Shown piece by piece: positions 1 through 12,670 of a DNA stretch of 64,000 nt. A program made the translations under genes and the position numbers. The stretch covers positions 2,542,001 through 2,606,000 of the forward strand of contig NZ_CP017990.1 in the NCBI RefSeq assembly GCF_002208095.1, in the 5' to 3' direction. Position 1 is the first letter of the stretch; every line of letters starts with the position of its first letter. This DNA comes from Enterobacter cloacae complex sp. ECNIH7. Lineage in GTDB: Bacteria > Pseudomonadota > Gammaproteobacteria > Enterobacterales > Enterobacteriaceae. A model generated the notes under the pieces. That model was given only the letters and a program-made list of their open reading frames with translations. It searched no databases and was not told the origin of the DNA.

Positions 1-34
1 GGCAAGCAACCACCCATTAATTCAGAGTAAAAAC

Positions 35-310
35 ATGTTTTGTGTGATCTACAGAAGTACAAGCCGTGACCAGACCTATCTTTATGTCGAAAAGAAAGAC
101 GATTTTTCACGCGTGCCTGAAGAATTAATGAAGAACTTTGGCCGACCACAGCTGGCGATGCTGCTGCCGCTCGATGGTCGTAAGAAACTGATTAACGCCG
201 ATCTGGATAAAGTGAAAACGGCCTTATCCGAGCAAGGCTATTATTTACAGCTTCCACCGCCACCCGAGAATTTATTAAAACAGCATCTTGAGGCGAACGG
301 TAAAAAATAG
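35..310 (+). CDS. ycgL: YcgL family protein
   Basis: A small protein of 91 residues of the YcgL family. The N-terminus MFCVIYRS and the body ([31 protein letters not shown]) match E. coli YcgL closely as I recall it. The family is a single compact alpha/beta domain of unknown biochemical role. The E. coli protein has a short N-terminal extension before MFCVIYR. The frame here is open to the window edge, so translation may begin further upstream; position 35 is the first ATG, with AGAG upstream. It lies directly before ycgM on the same strand, as in E. coli. Confidence 0.9.
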   Translation: MFCVIYRSTSRDQTYLYVEKKDDFSRVPEELMKNFGRPQLAMLLPLDGRKKLINADLDKVKTALSEQGYYLQLPPPPENLLKQHLEANGKK

Positions 311-357
311 TCTCAACTGTTTTTGGGCACAACACATCAACCGTTTAGGGGTCGACC

Positions 358-1017
358 ATGTATCAACATCATAACTGGCAAGGTGCATTACTGGATTATC
401 CCGTCAGCAAAGTGGTTTGCGTGGGCAGCAACTACGCAAAACATATTCAGGAGATGGGCAGCGCGACGCCAGAAGAGCCGGTCCTGTTTATTAAGCCTGA
501 AACGGCGCTTTGCGATATCCGCCAGCCGCTGGCGCTGCCCCAGGGGCTGGGTTCGGTGCATCACGAAGTTGAACTTGCCGTGCTGATCGGCGCGACGCTG
601 CGCCAGGCCTCAGAAGAACATGTTAAAAAAGCGATTGCCGGATACGGCGTGGCGCTGGATCTGACCCTGCGTGACGTTCAAGGCAAAATGAAGAAAGCAG
701 GGCAGCCGTGGGAAAAAGCCAAAGGGTTTGATAATTCCTGCCCGATTTCGGCGTTTGTGCCGGTGAGCGAATTTACCGGCGATCCGCAGGACACGCCGCT
801 CAGCCTGAAGGTTAACGGCGAGATCCGCCAGCAGGGCACCACGGCAGACATGATCCATAAGATTGTGCCCCTGATCGCCTACATGAGCCGCTTCTTTACC
901 CTGAAACCGGGTGATGTGATCCTGACCGGCACGCCGGAAGGCGTTGGCCCGCTCGTGAGCGGTGACGAGCTGGAGGTCGGTTTTAACGGTCTGTCGCTGA
1001 AAACCCGCGTGCTGTAA
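358..1017 (+). CDS. ycgM: fumarylacetoacetate hydrolase family protein YcgM
   Basis: A 219-residue FAA-hydrolase fold protein, the same length as E. coli YcgM. The metal-binding motif HHEVELAVLIG (residues about 64-74) and the following ALDLTLRDVQ are typical of the family, which includes acylpyruvate hydrolases and oxaloacetate decarboxylases. The likely role is hydrolysis or decarboxylation of small 2-oxo acids in the cytoplasm; the substrate cannot be read from sequence. The start ATG follows a GGGG stretch. A GC-rich inverted repeat without a T tract (1025-1047) follows the gene, so read-through into ycgN is possible. Confidence 0.92.
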   Translation: MYQHHNWQGALLDYPVSKVVCVGSNYAKHIQEMGSATPEEPVLFIKPETALCDIRQPLALPQGLGSVHHEVELAVLIGATLRQASEEHVKKAIAGYGVALDLTLRDVQGKMKKAGQPWEKAKGFDNSCPISAFVPVSEFTGDPQDTPLSLKVNGEIRQQGTTADMIHKIVPLIAYMSRFFTLKPGDVILTGTPEGVGPLVSGDELEVGFNGLSLKTRVL

Positions 1018-1110
1018 TCCCATCTTGCCGCCTGAAGAGGGCGGCAAAACTTGCAACAACGTGCCAGACTCGTTATAAGGTGCGCTTTCTTTTGACGTGT
1101 GGACATCCTG

Positions 1111-1551
1111 ATGAACGACATCCCTTTCTGGCAAAGCAAAACTCTCGACGACATGACTGACGCGGAATGGGAATCATTGTGCGACGGCTGCGGGCAGTGC
1201 TGCCTGCACAAGCTGATGGATGAAGATACGGATGAAATCTACTTCACCAACGTTGCCTGCAAGCAGCTAAACATTAAAACCTGCCAGTGCCGCAACTATG
1301 AGCGCCGGTTTGAATTTGAGCCGGACTGCATAAAGTTAACCCGGGATAATCTGCCGACGTTTGAATGGCTGCCGCATACCTGCGCGTATCGCCTGCTGGC
1401 GGAAGGGAAAGGTCTGCCTGACTGGCATCCGTTGTTAACCGGTTCAAAAGCGGCGATGCACGGCGAGCGTATCTCTGTGCGCCACATTGCGGTGAAAGAG
1501 TCCGAGGTGCGGGACTGGGAAGATCACATCATGAATCACCCGACCCGTTGA
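1111..1551 (+). CDS. ycgN: UPF0260 cysteine-cluster protein YcgN
   Basis: A UPF0260/YcgN protein of 146 residues from this ATG. An in-frame GTG at 1099 would add four residues. It contains the CxxCxxCC motif CDGCGQCC near the N-terminus, then TCQCRNY, typical of the zinc- or iron-chelating cysteine-cluster family. The function is unknown; the cysteine pattern suggests metal binding. It shares near-identical blocks with E. coli YcgN ([37 protein letters not shown]). It is followed immediately by a strong bidirectional terminator shared with the convergent dsbB. In E. coli, hlyE and umuDC lie next; they are absent here. Confidence 0.92.
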   Translation: MNDIPFWQSKTLDDMTDAEWESLCDGCGQCCLHKLMDEDTDEIYFTNVACKQLNIKTCQCRNYERRFEFEPDCIKLTRDNLPTFEWLPHTCAYRLLAEGKGLPDWHPLLTGSKAAMHGERISVRHIAVKESEVRDWEDHIMNHPTR

Positions 1552-1555
1552 GATT

Positions 1556-1582
1556 AAAAAACCCGCCGAAGCGGGTTTTTTA
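1556..1582. terminator. bidirectional intrinsic terminator ycgN/dsbB
   Basis: An A-tract, the stem CCCGC, loop CGAA, GCGGG and a T6 run read as a rho-independent terminator on both strands. It sits between the convergent ends of ycgN and dsbB. Confidence 0.9.
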
Positions 1583-1596
1583 TTATGCGCGGTTGT

Positions 1597-1665
1597 GTCG
1601 GGTGGCGCTGCGCTTACCCGACCTACAAAACCGTAGGCCCGCGCAAGCGAAGTGCCGCCGGGCAA
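1597..1665. repeat. REP/BIME palindromic repeat
   Basis: Two REP-like units in opposite orientation (GTCGGGTGGCGC...TTACCCGAC, then a degenerate unit ending GCCGCCGGGCAA). This is the usual mosaic form of enterobacterial intergenic REP elements, here downstream of dsbB. Similar units occur at 9085, 16536 and 20625. Confidence 0.8.
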
Positions 1666-1666
1666 C

Positions 1667-2197
1667 TTAGCGCCCAAAGAGGTCGCGTTTCTTCGGTTTG
1701 AACGGCTGAGCGATCAGCACCAGCAGCGCCACGATGAAGTAGGCGGCAAAAATGCCTACCAGCCACTGCGGCATCTCCAGCGTCAGGAATTCCCACTGAC
1801 GAACGGAGCAGTCACCGGATGCGACAAACACCTGCGGCAGCCATTTATCCAGCGGCAGCCAGCTCGGGAAGCGGGCGGCAAAATCGCAGGTCATAAACGG
1901 CGACGGATGCAGCTGCATCATGGTGTGCTGCCAGGAGAGTTCAATCCCTTTCCAGGCGCTGTACAGCCAGATCGCGATAGCGGCATAGCGAAGCGGCGAC
2001 TTCGGCGCAATCGCGCCCACCAGGCCCGCCCCCATAATGCCGAACAGCGCGCAGCGTTCGTAAATACAAAGCACGCAAGGTTTCAGTCCCATTACGTGCT
2101 GGAACCACAGCGCGACCATTTCCAGCGCAAAGGCGGTCAGGGCCATTAACAACCACGCTCCGCGACCGCGGGAGCACTGGTTTAAAAATCTCAACAT
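1667..2197 (-). CDS. dsbB: disulfide bond formation protein DsbB
   Basis: An inner-membrane quinone reductase of 176 residues that re-oxidises periplasmic DsbA and passes electrons to ubiquinone or menaquinone. Both catalytic pairs are present at the E. coli positions: Cys41-Cys44 (KPCVLC) and Cys104-Cys130 (MTCDF, SGDC). Four membrane segments are evident. The start at 2197 was chosen because AGGGA lies seven bases upstream and the length equals the E. coli protein; an in-frame ATG two codons upstream (2203) is the alternative. It is downstream of nhaB on the same strand, separated by about 140 bases. Confidence 0.95.
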   Translation of the reverse strand: MLRFLNQCSRGRGAWLLMALTAFALEMVALWFQHVMGLKPCVLCIYERCALFGIMGAGLVGAIAPKSPLRYAAIAIWLYSAWKGIELSWQHTMMQLHPSPFMTCDFAARFPSWLPLDKWLPQVFVASGDCSVRQWEFLTLEMPQWLVGIFAAYFIVALLVLIAQPFKPKKRDLFGR

Positions 2198-2340
2198 AAT
2201 CATTTCCCTGGAACATGCTTAGAAAGCGCAGTGTAAACGAATTCGTTTATCGCGCCACCTGTACCTGGCGAAATAAAACGTAATTGGATGTTTATCGTGC
2301 GAAAAGGCAAACGGGCAGCGAACTGCCCGAGATGCATAGT

Positions 2341-3879
2341 TTACTGCGCCGCAAGTATACCCGCTTGTACCAGCCATTGCGTACAGGGAATGAGGGTAAT
2401 TTTGACGCAAAGCAATCCCACGATCGTGAGCACCAGCGTGTAGGGCAGCGCCATCCACACCATCCGGCCATAAGAAAGACGTATGAGCGGCGCGAGAGCG
2501 GAGGTCAGCAGGAACAGGAAGGCGGCCTGGCCGTTTGGCGTCGCCACCGACGGAAGGTTGGTGCCGGTATTGATCGCCACGGCCAGTAGCTCAAACTGTC
2601 CGGCGCTGATAACGCCTTGCTCCATAGCGGCTTTGGCCTCGTTGATGTAGACCGTCCCGACAAAGACGTTATCTGAGATTGACGAGAGCAGGCCGTTAAA
2701 CAGGTAAAACAGCGACAGCTGAGCATCCGGTGATGCCTGTAATACAAAGGCAATAATCGGCGCGAAGAGATGCTGGTCGATAATCACCGCCACGACCGCA
2801 AAGAACACCGCCAGCAGGGCGGTAAACGGCAGGGCTTCGGTAAACGCTTTACCGATGGCATGTTCGTCCGTCACGCCAGTAAAGGTGGTGGCGAGAATAA
2901 TGACTGACAGGCCTATCAGCCCCACTTCGGCAAGATGAAACGCCAGCGCGGCGATAAGCCAGACGCCGATGATCCCCTGAGCAATCAGGCGCAGCGTCTC
3001 CTGGCGGGTCCGCTGGCGTCGGCTCTGCAGATCGAATTTATGCAGTTCCTGACGTACCGGCTCCGGGAGTTGGGCCCCATAGCCAAAGAGGCGAAATTTT
3101 TCCACCAGCAGACAGGTCGCCAGCCCGCAGATCAGCACCGGTACGCTCACCGGGGCCATTCTCAGGAAAAAATCACCGAAGTGCCAGCCCGCCGCTTTGG
3201 CAATGATCAGGTTTTGCGGCTCGCCCACCATGGTCATCACGCCGCCCAGGGCGGTACCCACGCCGGCATGCATCATCAGGCTGCGCAGAAACGCGCGGAA
3301 CTGTTCCAGCACGTCACGGTTATGCGCCTCGACGTGGCTGTCATCCTGCAGGTCCTCATTTGGGCGAGAGGAGGCCACGCGGTGATAAATACCGTAAAAC
3401 CCAACCGCGACGCTGATCACTACCGCGACGACCGTCAGCGCATCCAGGAAGGCTGACAGGAAGGCGGCGGCAAGGCAAAACGCCAGCGAGAGGAACATTT
3501 TCGACGGAATGCTGAGCAGCAGGCGCGTGAAGATGAACAGCAGCAGCTGTTTCATAAAGTAGATACCCGCCACCATAAAGATCAGCAGCAGAAGCACTTC
3601 GAGATTAGACGCCAGCTCTGCTTTGACATGCTCGGCGCTGGTCATACCGATGACGACGGCTTCAAACGCCAGCAATCCACCCGGCAGCAGGGGATAACAT
3701 TTCAGCGCCATGGCCAGGGTGAAGATAAACTCCGCCACCAGCAGCCAGCCGGCGATAAAGGGATTCACGCTAAAAATGATGGGATTAACGACCAGGAAAA
3801 CCAACAGTATCAGTTTATACCAGTCAGGAGACTGGCCTAAAAAATTGCGCCATAGCGCGCGCCCAAAAGAAATTTCCAC
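2341..3879 (-). CDS. nhaB: Na+/H+ antiporter NhaB
   Basis: A polytopic inner-membrane sodium/proton antiporter of 512 residues; E. coli NhaB has 513. Recognisable blocks include [36 protein letters not shown] and [19 protein letters not shown]. The start is GTG ([12 protein letters not shown], matching MEISWGRALWRN of E. coli), with GGAAGGA eight bases upstream. An in-frame upstream ATG would add 18 non-conserved residues. It is divergent from fadR, sharing a 200-base control region. Confidence 0.94.
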   Translation of the reverse strand: MEISFGRALWRNFLGQSPDWYKLILLVFLVVNPIIFSVNPFIAGWLLVAEFIFTLAMALKCYPLLPGGLLAFEAVVIGMTSAEHVKAELASNLEVLLLLIFMVAGIYFMKQLLLFIFTRLLLSIPSKMFLSLAFCLAAAFLSAFLDALTVVAVVISVAVGFYGIYHRVASSRPNEDLQDDSHVEAHNRDVLEQFRAFLRSLMMHAGVGTALGGVMTMVGEPQNLIIAKAAGWHFGDFFLRMAPVSVPVLICGLATCLLVEKFRLFGYGAQLPEPVRQELHKFDLQSRRQRTRQETLRLIAQGIIGVWLIAALAFHLAEVGLIGLSVIILATTFTGVTDEHAIGKAFTEALPFTALLAVFFAVVAVIIDQHLFAPIIAFVLQASPDAQLSLFYLFNGLLSSISDNVFVGTVYINEAKAAMEQGVISAGQFELLAVAINTGTNLPSVATPNGQAAFLFLLTSALAPLIRLSYGRMVWMALPYTLVLTIVGLLCVKITLIPCTQWLVQAGILAAQ

Positions 3880-4031
3880 AACAGACGTCCTTCCCGTCAA
3901 GTAAGACAAAACATCAGTATACGCAAAAATCACGGCCTGGAGGCGGATAAGGCTGCATTGTAAATTTCACAAAAATGAAACGGCGATCCCTCTTTTCTCT
4001 CTTTGCCGCGCTACCTGCTACTGCGTGCCTC

Positions 4032-4040
4032 TGGTATGAT
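4032..4040 (+). promoter_or_regulatory. probable fadR promoter, extended -10
   Basis: TGGTATGAT is an extended -10 element (TGnTATGAT) 40 bases before the fadR ATG. No good -35 hexamer is visible, as expected for extended -10 promoters. Confidence 0.5.
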
Positions 4041-4079
4041 GAGTCCAATTTGCTAAAGCTGTGTAATGGAAATCTCACT

Positions 4080-4799
4080 ATGGTCATTAAGGCGCAGAGC
4101 CCGGCGGGTTTCGCGGAAGAGTACATCATTGAAAGCATCTGGAATAATCGTTTCCCTGCGGGGTCCATTCTTCCGGCTGAACGCGAACTCTCTGAACTGA
4201 TTGGCGTCACTCGCACCACGCTGCGTGAAGTGCTTCAGCGGCTGGCGCGCGATGGCTGGTTGACGATCCAGCACGGTAAGCCTACGAAAGTGAACAACTT
4301 TTGGGAAACGTCCGGGCTGAACATTCTTGAAACGCTGGCGCGTCTCGACCATGAAAGCGTGCCGCAGCTCATTGATAATCTGCTCTCCGTTCGCACCAAC
4401 ATCGCGACGATCTTTATTCGTACCGCTTTCCGTCAGCATCCGGAAGACGCCCTTGCGGTGCTTGCCACAGCGAACGAGGTGGAAGATCACGCCGATGCTT
4501 TTGCCACCCTCGATTACAACGTGTTTCGCGGCCTGGCGTTTGCCTCCGGCAACCCGGTGTATGGCCTGATCCTCAACGGTATGAAAGGGCTTTATACCCG
4601 CATTGGCCGCCACTACTTTGCCAATCCGGAAGCGCGTAGCCTGGCGCTGGGCTTCTACCATAAGCTGAGCAAGCTCTGTACCGAAGGCCTGCACGATCAG
4701 GTTTATGAGACGGTGCGCCGCTACGGTCACGATTCCGGTGAAATCTGGCACCGTATGCAGAAAACGCTGCCGGGTGATTTAGCGATTCAGACCCGCTAA
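4080..4799 (+). CDS. fadR: fatty acid metabolism regulator FadR
   Basis: A GntR-family transcription factor of 239 residues, the same length as in E. coli. It represses beta-oxidation genes and activates fabA/fabB; long-chain acyl-CoA releases it from DNA. The N-terminal winged helix (residues about 10-75) holds [20 protein letters not shown], with a C-terminal acyl-CoA-binding FCD-type domain. The start is [10 protein letters not shown]; the open frame extends 35 codons upstream, but these are not conserved. It is divergent from nhaB and followed by a strong terminator. Confidence 0.96.
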   Translation: MVIKAQSPAGFAEEYIIESIWNNRFPAGSILPAERELSELIGVTRTTLREVLQRLARDGWLTIQHGKPTKVNNFWETSGLNILETLARLDHESVPQLIDNLLSVRTNIATIFIRTAFRQHPEDALAVLATANEVEDHADAFATLDYNVFRGLAFASGNPVYGLILNGMKGLYTRIGRHYFANPEARSLALGFYHKLSKLCTEGLHDQVYETVRRYGHDSGEIWHRMQKTLPGDLAIQTR

Positions 4800-4802
4800 A
4801 AG

Positions 4803-4831
4803 AAAAACCTCTCATACGAGAGGTTTTTTTT
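4803..4831. terminator. intrinsic terminator fadR/ycgB
   Basis: A-tract, stem CCTCTC, loop ATAC, GAGAGG, then T8. It works for fadR, and its A-rich left arm makes it usable for the convergent ycgB as well. Confidence 0.92.
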
Positions 4832-4843
4832 CGCCCGGTGGCG

Positions 4844-6376
4844 CTACAGCGTATTCAACCGCGCCGGGCAACGTTCCAGCAGCTCGACGCTCCCGTCTTC
4901 ATTCTGCTGCTCCAGCTGCACGTCAAAACCCCACAGGCGATGCACGTGCTTCAGCACCTCTTTACGCCCTTTATCCAGCGGCGCGCGATTGTGCGGGATA
5001 TAGCGCAGCGTCAGGGAGCGGTCGCCGCGCAAATCGACGTTCCACACCTGAATATTCGGCTCAAGGTTGCTCAGGTTGTACTGGGAAGAGAGGCGAGAGC
5101 GGATCTCACGGTACCCCTCTTCGTTGTGGATTGCGGAGATCTCCAGATAGTTGTTGCGGTCGTCGTCCAGCACGGTGAAGAAGCGGAAATCACGCATGAT
5201 CTTCGGCGACATAAACTGGCTGATGAAGCTCTCGTCCTTAAAGTCGCGCATCGCAAAGTGCAGCGTTTCCAGCCAGTCAGAACCGGCGATATCCGGGAAC
5301 CAGTACTTGTCTTCTTCCGTCGGCGACTGGCAGATGCGCTTAATATCCTGGAACATGGCGAAGCCAAGCGCATACGGGTTAATCCCGCTGTACCACGGGC
5401 TGTTGTAGGGCGGCTGGAACACCACGTTGGTATGGCTGTGGAGGAATTCCATCATGAACCGCTCGGTCACTTTTCCCTCGTCGTACAGATGGTTAAGAAT
5501 GGTGTAGTGCCAGAAGGTCGCCCAGCCTTCGTTCATGACCTGCGTCTGCTTTTGCGGGTAAAAATACTGGCTCACCTTGCGCACGATGCGCAGGATCTCA
5601 CGCTGCCACGGCTCCAGCAGCGGGGCGTTCTTCTCCATAAAATAGAGCAGGTTTTCCTGCGGCTCGGACGGGTAACGACGTGCTTCGGCGATCGTTTTTT
5701 CCTCCTCACGCTTCGGCAGGGTACGCCACAGCATGTTCACCTGGCTTTGCAGGTACTCTTCGCGGCTTTTCTGTCGGGCTTTCTCCTCCTGCAGGGAGAT
5801 TTTCTGCGGGCGTTTATAGCGGTCCACGCCGTAGTTCATCAGCGCGTGGCAGGAGTCGAGCAGTTTTTCCACTTCGTCCACGCCGTAGCGCTCTTCGCAG
5901 TCGGTAATGTATTTGCGGGCGAAGATCAGGTAATCGACGATGGAGCTGGCGTCCGTCCAGCTGCGGAACAGGTAGTTATTCTTGAAAAATGAGTTATGCC
6001 CGTAGCAGGCATGCGCCATCACCAGCGCCTGCATGGTAATGGTGTTCTCTTCCATTAAATAGGCAATACACGGATTGGAGTTAATCACAATCTCATACGC
6101 CAGCCCCTGCTGGCCGTGCTTATACAGCCGTTCCGTTTCAATAAATTTTTTACCAAACGACCAGTGCGGATAGTTAATCGGCATCCCGACGCTGGAGTAG
6201 GCGTCCATCATCTGTTCGGACGTAATGACTTCAATCTGATGGGGATAGGTATCCAGACGATACAGCTTTGCGACCCGGTCGATTTCGGCGAGGTAAACAT
6301 CCAGCAGCTCGAAGGTCCAGTCGGGTCCATCGCTCAGACGTGTGTTGTCCTTGTTCAGGGAATCAATAGTAGCCAT
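4844..6376 (-). CDS. ycgB: SpoVR-family protein YcgB
   Basis: A 510-residue SpoVR-family protein, the same length as E. coli YcgB and near-identical over long stretches (MATIDSLNKD start, HACYGHNSFFKNNYLFRSW, PQKQTQVMNEGWATFWHY). The family is named for Bacillus SpoVR (spore cortex); in enterobacteria it is a stress/stationary-phase protein often linked to yeaGH. The biochemical role is unknown. The His/Glu-rich blocks (HACYGHNSFF, MNEGWATFWHY) resemble metal-site geometry; that is inference. An upstream in-frame start would add 17 non-conserved residues. Confidence 0.94.
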   Translation of the reverse strand: MATIDSLNKDNTRLSDGPDWTFELLDVYLAEIDRVAKLYRLDTYPHQIEVITSEQMMDAYSSVGMPINYPHWSFGKKFIETERLYKHGQQGLAYEIVINSNPCIAYLMEENTITMQALVMAHACYGHNSFFKNNYLFRSWTDASSIVDYLIFARKYITDCEERYGVDEVEKLLDSCHALMNYGVDRYKRPQKISLQEEKARQKSREEYLQSQVNMLWRTLPKREEEKTIAEARRYPSEPQENLLYFMEKNAPLLEPWQREILRIVRKVSQYFYPQKQTQVMNEGWATFWHYTILNHLYDEGKVTERFMMEFLHSHTNVVFQPPYNSPWYSGINPYALGFAMFQDIKRICQSPTEEDKYWFPDIAGSDWLETLHFAMRDFKDESFISQFMSPKIMRDFRFFTVLDDDRNNYLEISAIHNEEGYREIRSRLSSQYNLSNLEPNIQVWNVDLRGDRSLTLRYIPHNRAPLDKGRKEVLKHVHRLWGFDVQLEQQNEDGSVELLERCPARLNTL

Positions 6377-7996
<1,620 letters not shown>

Positions 7997-8005
7997 GGAG
8001 TTGTC

Positions 8006-9076
8006 ATGTCCCGTCCTGTTCTGGCCCAGCTGAACCTGCAGGCCCTGAAGGATAATCTGCAAATTGTTCGTCGGGCGGCACCGGGTTCGCGCGTCTGGTC
8101 GGTGGTGAAAGCGAATGCCTACGGCCATGGTATCGACCGTATCTGGAGCGCGCTGAGCGCAACCGACGGCTTTGCGCTTCTGAATCTGGAAGAGGCCATT
8201 CTGCTGCGCGAGCGCGGCTGGAAAGGGCCGATTCTACTGCTGGAAGGCTTCTTCCACGCGGACGATCTGCCGCTGCTGGACAAGTACCGTCTGACCACCA
8301 GCGTTCACAGCAACTGGCAGATTAAGGCGATCCAGGATGCGAAGCTCCATGCTCCGCTGGATATCTACCTCAAGGTGAACAGCGGCATGAACCGCCTGGG
8401 CTTTCAGCCTGAGCGGGTGCATACGGTCTGGCAGCAGCTGCGCGCCATGAAAAACGTGGGCGAAATGACGCTGATGGCGCATTTTGCCGACGCGGAAAAA
8501 CCCGACGGTATTGCCGATGCCATGGTCCGCATTGAGCAGGCGGCAGAAGGGCTGGATTGCCCGCGCTCGCTGTCGAACTCGGCGGCCACGCTGTGGCATC
8601 CCGAGGCGCACTATAACTGGGTGCGTCCGGGGATCGTTCTGTACGGTGCGTCTCCCTCTGGTCAGTGGCAGGATATCGCCAACAGCGGCCTTAAGCCGGT
8701 CATGACCCTGCGCAGTGAAATCATTGGCGTGCAGACGCTGAAGGCCGGGGACACGGTGGGCTACGGCAGCCGCTACCGGGCAAAGGGCGAGCAGCGGATT
8801 GGCATCGTGGCGGGCGGTTATGCCGACGGCTACCCGCGCATCGCGCCGACCGGCACGCCGGTCTGGGTCGATGGGGTCCGCACGGGAACGGTGGGCACCG
8901 TATCTATGGATATGCTGGCCGTTGACCTGACGCCATGCCCGCAGGCGGGCATTGGCTCACCCGTCGAGCTGTGGGGTAACGAAGTTAAGATTGACGACGT
9001 TGCTGCCGCGGCGGGCACGGTGGGGTATGAATTGATGTGCGCGCTGGCACCAAGAGTGCCGGTTGTGACGGTGTAA
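8006..9076 (+). CDS. dadX: catabolic alanine racemase DadX
   Basis: A PLP-dependent alanine racemase of 356 residues, the same length as E. coli DadX. The Schiff-base lysine is Lys35 in VVKANAYGHG; the second catalytic base, tyrosine, lies in GDTVGYGSRY. AAGGAG stands five to six bases before the ATG. It converts L-Ala to D-Ala for DadA and is catabolic rather than the housekeeping Alr, as judged by its place in the dad operon. A BIME repeat follows instead of a classical terminator. Confidence 0.96.
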   Translation: MSRPVLAQLNLQALKDNLQIVRRAAPGSRVWSVVKANAYGHGIDRIWSALSATDGFALLNLEEAILLRERGWKGPILLLEGFFHADDLPLLDKYRLTTSVHSNWQIKAIQDAKLHAPLDIYLKVNSGMNRLGFQPERVHTVWQQLRAMKNVGEMTLMAHFADAEKPDGIADAMVRIEQAAEGLDCPRSLSNSAATLWHPEAHYNWVRPGIVLYGASPSGQWQDIANSGLKPVMTLRSEIIGVQTLKAGDTVGYGSRYRAKGEQRIGIVAGGYADGYPRIAPTGTPVWVDGVRTGTVGTVSMDMLAVDLTPCPQAGIGSPVELWGNEVKIDDVAAAAGTVGYELMCALAPRVPVVTV

Positions 9077-9084
9077 CTTATGTT

Positions 9085-9162
9085 AGCCGGGTGGCGCTAA
9101 CCCTTACCCGGCCTACGTTCGAGGGTTTTGTAAGCCGGGTAAGGCGAAGCCGCCACCCGGCA
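9085..9162. repeat. BIME (paired REP units)
   Basis: Two inverted REP units, AGCCGGGTGGCGC...TTACCCGGCCTAC and GTAAGCCGGGTAAGGCG...CCACCCGGC. They lie between the convergent ends of dadX and cvrA and probably stabilise the 3' ends of both mRNAs. Confidence 0.88.
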
Positions 9163-9168
9163 AAAAAA

Positions 9169-10920
<1,752 letters not shown>

Positions 10921-10999
10921 TCAATGTTAACGCTGTTACTAAAATCCTAACATATTAACAACGGCAACAGCGTTTTATTAAGGGGGTATAACGGCTTTT

Positions 11000-11914
11000 T
11001 TATGCCTTTATGACAGGATGACCGCTGATGGTCAGCCGACTGCCGGAATCATTGTGGATCAGGGTGGCGTGCGCCCCCAGCGCCAGGGTCACGGTTTGCT
11101 GCTCGTGGCCGAAATCGAGACCGGTGATGACCGGAATATCCAGCCGCGAGCGAACGAAGTCGACCATGGTCTCAAGGGAGTAACCCGCGTCATAGTCATT
11201 CGGGGCAGAGCCGCTGAAGCTGCCCAGCACAACCGCGGACTGGCGTTCAAGAATACCGGCATGATAAAGCTGCAATAGCATGCGCTCGACGCGGAACGGA
11301 TGTTCGTTGATATCTTCCAGCACCAGAATGCCGTCCTCGATTTGCGGCATCCACGGCGTGCCGATGAGCGAGACCAGCATCGCCAGGTTACCCCCCCAGA
11401 GCTGGCCTTCACACTCCCAGTGCGGTCCATTGCCTTGCCACTCCACGCTGTAGGTAGGGTTACGCAGCGCGCGCCAGAAATGTTCCACGGTGAACGCGTC
11501 CAGCTCCGGTGCGCCGAAGTTACCGGCCAGCATCGGGCCGCTAAACGTGATGACGTTATGCAGAGCCAGCAGCCCGAGCTGGATGACGGTGAAATCGCTG
11601 TGGCCGCAGATCAGCAGCGGATCCTGCTGCTGGCGCAGCGCCAGCCCCTGCCAGTCAATGCTCTCCAGCAGCCGGCTCGCACCGTATCCGCCGCGCACCG
11701 CAAGCACAATCCGGTTTTCGCCCGTCAGGTTCACCAGACTATTGATATCATTCAGCCTCTGCGCTTCGGTACCGGCAAAACGCTGCTGGCGGCGGAGGAT
11801 AATCGTCTGATTTTCTACCTGATGGCCAGATTCCAGCAAACGCTGAACGCCCCGCTGCGCCGCGTCCTGGTTAATGCAGTAGCCCGACGGCGCGATAAGA
11901 TGAAACTGAGACAT
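11000..11914 (-). CDS. ldcA: murein L,D-carboxypeptidase A
   Basis: A cytoplasmic peptidase of family S66, 304 residues as in E. coli. It removes the terminal D-alanine from murein tetrapeptides during cell-wall recycling. The nucleophile is Ser106 in LICGHSDFTV; the Glu and His partners follow in the C-terminal half (GLDFGHEQQT). The neighbouring divergent emtA also acts on murein. It is followed 97 bases later by cvrA on the same strand. Confidence 0.95.
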   Translation of the reverse strand: MSQFHLIAPSGYCINQDAAQRGVQRLLESGHQVENQTIILRRQQRFAGTEAQRLNDINSLVNLTGENRIVLAVRGGYGASRLLESIDWQGLALRQQQDPLLICGHSDFTVIQLGLLALHNVITFSGPMLAGNFGAPELDAFTVEHFWRALRNPTYSVEWQGNGPHWECEGQLWGGNLAMLVSLIGTPWMPQIEDGILVLEDINEHPFRVERMLLQLYHAGILERQSAVVLGSFSGSAPNDYDAGYSLETMVDFVRSRLDIPVITGLDFGHEQQTVTLALGAHATLIHNDSGSRLTISGHPVIKA

Positions 11915-12021
11915 GGCAATTCCTTGCTGAATGAGAAACTAATTGTCTATATCATGCCGCTTATACGCTGCCTGCTTCAAGAGGCGGCGCACCGCGATGA
12001 CCGGCTATAAGGATAGATGAC

Positions 12022-12633
12022 GTGAAATTGAGATGGTTTGCTTTTTTGATTGTGTTGCTCGCTGGCTGTAGTTCAAAACATGATTATCAAAACCCGCCCT
12101 GGAACCCGGAAGTGCCGGTGAAACGGGCCATGCAGTGGATGCCGATCAGTGAGCAAGCCGGGAAGGCCTGGGGCGTAAGCCCGCGTCTCATCACGGCGAT
12201 CATTGCGGTGGAGTCCGGCGGTAATCCCACGCTTGTCAGCAAATCCAACGCGGTGGGGCTGATGCAGCTTAAAGCGTCAACGGCGGGGAGAGAGGTTTAT
12301 CGCTACATGGGCTGGAGCGGCCAGCCGTCGACCAGCGAGCTGAAAAACCCGGAACGCAACATTTCAATGGGCACGGCCTATCTGAGCATTATGGAGCATG
12401 GCGTGCTGAAGGGGATTAAGGATCCGGAGGTGATGCAGTACGCGCTGGTGGTGTCTTACGTTAACGGTGCCGGCGCGTTGCTCAGAACCTTCTCCTCTGA
12501 CCGCAAAGAGGCGATAGAAGAGATTAACGACATGGACAAAGACGAATTCTTTGAGCATGTGGCGAAAAATCACCCGGCACCACAGGCGCCTCGTTATATC
12601 TGGAAAGTACAGAAAGCGATGGATGCCATGTAA
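12022..12633 (+). CDS. emtA: membrane-bound lytic murein transglycosylase EmtA (MltE)
   Basis: An endo-acting lytic transglycosylase of 203 residues, anchored as a lipoprotein. The lipobox is LLAGC with Cys16. The catalytic glutamate is Glu64 in IIAVESGGN, followed by the SLT motifs [11 protein letters not shown] and [13 protein letters not shown]. The start is GTG with AAGGA eight bases upstream, giving the E. coli length and N-terminus [16 protein letters not shown]. It cleaves the murein sugar chain at the outer membrane. It is convergent with ycgR. Confidence 0.95.
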   Translation: MKLRWFAFLIVLLAGCSSKHDYQNPPWNPEVPVKRAMQWMPISEQAGKAWGVSPRLITAIIAVESGGNPTLVSKSNAVGLMQLKASTAGREVYRYMGWSGQPSTSELKNPERNISMGTAYLSIMEHGVLKGIKDPEVMQYALVVSYVNGAGALLRTFSSDRKEAIEEINDMDKDEFFEHVAKNHPAPQAPRYIWKVQKAMDAM

Positions 12634-12670
12634 TGCCGCAGACGGGCGGCGGTCACGCTGCCCGATTTCT

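Noticed and set aside
1025..1047. Terminator after ycgM
   Set aside because: TTGCCGCC...GGCGGCAA forms a hairpin but is followed by AAACTTGC, not a T tract.
4838..5992. Long plus-strand open frame of 384 codons opposite ycgB
   Set aside because: It is the antisense shadow of the highly conserved ycgB gene and its protein has no sensible composition (Arg/His/Gln/Val-rich).
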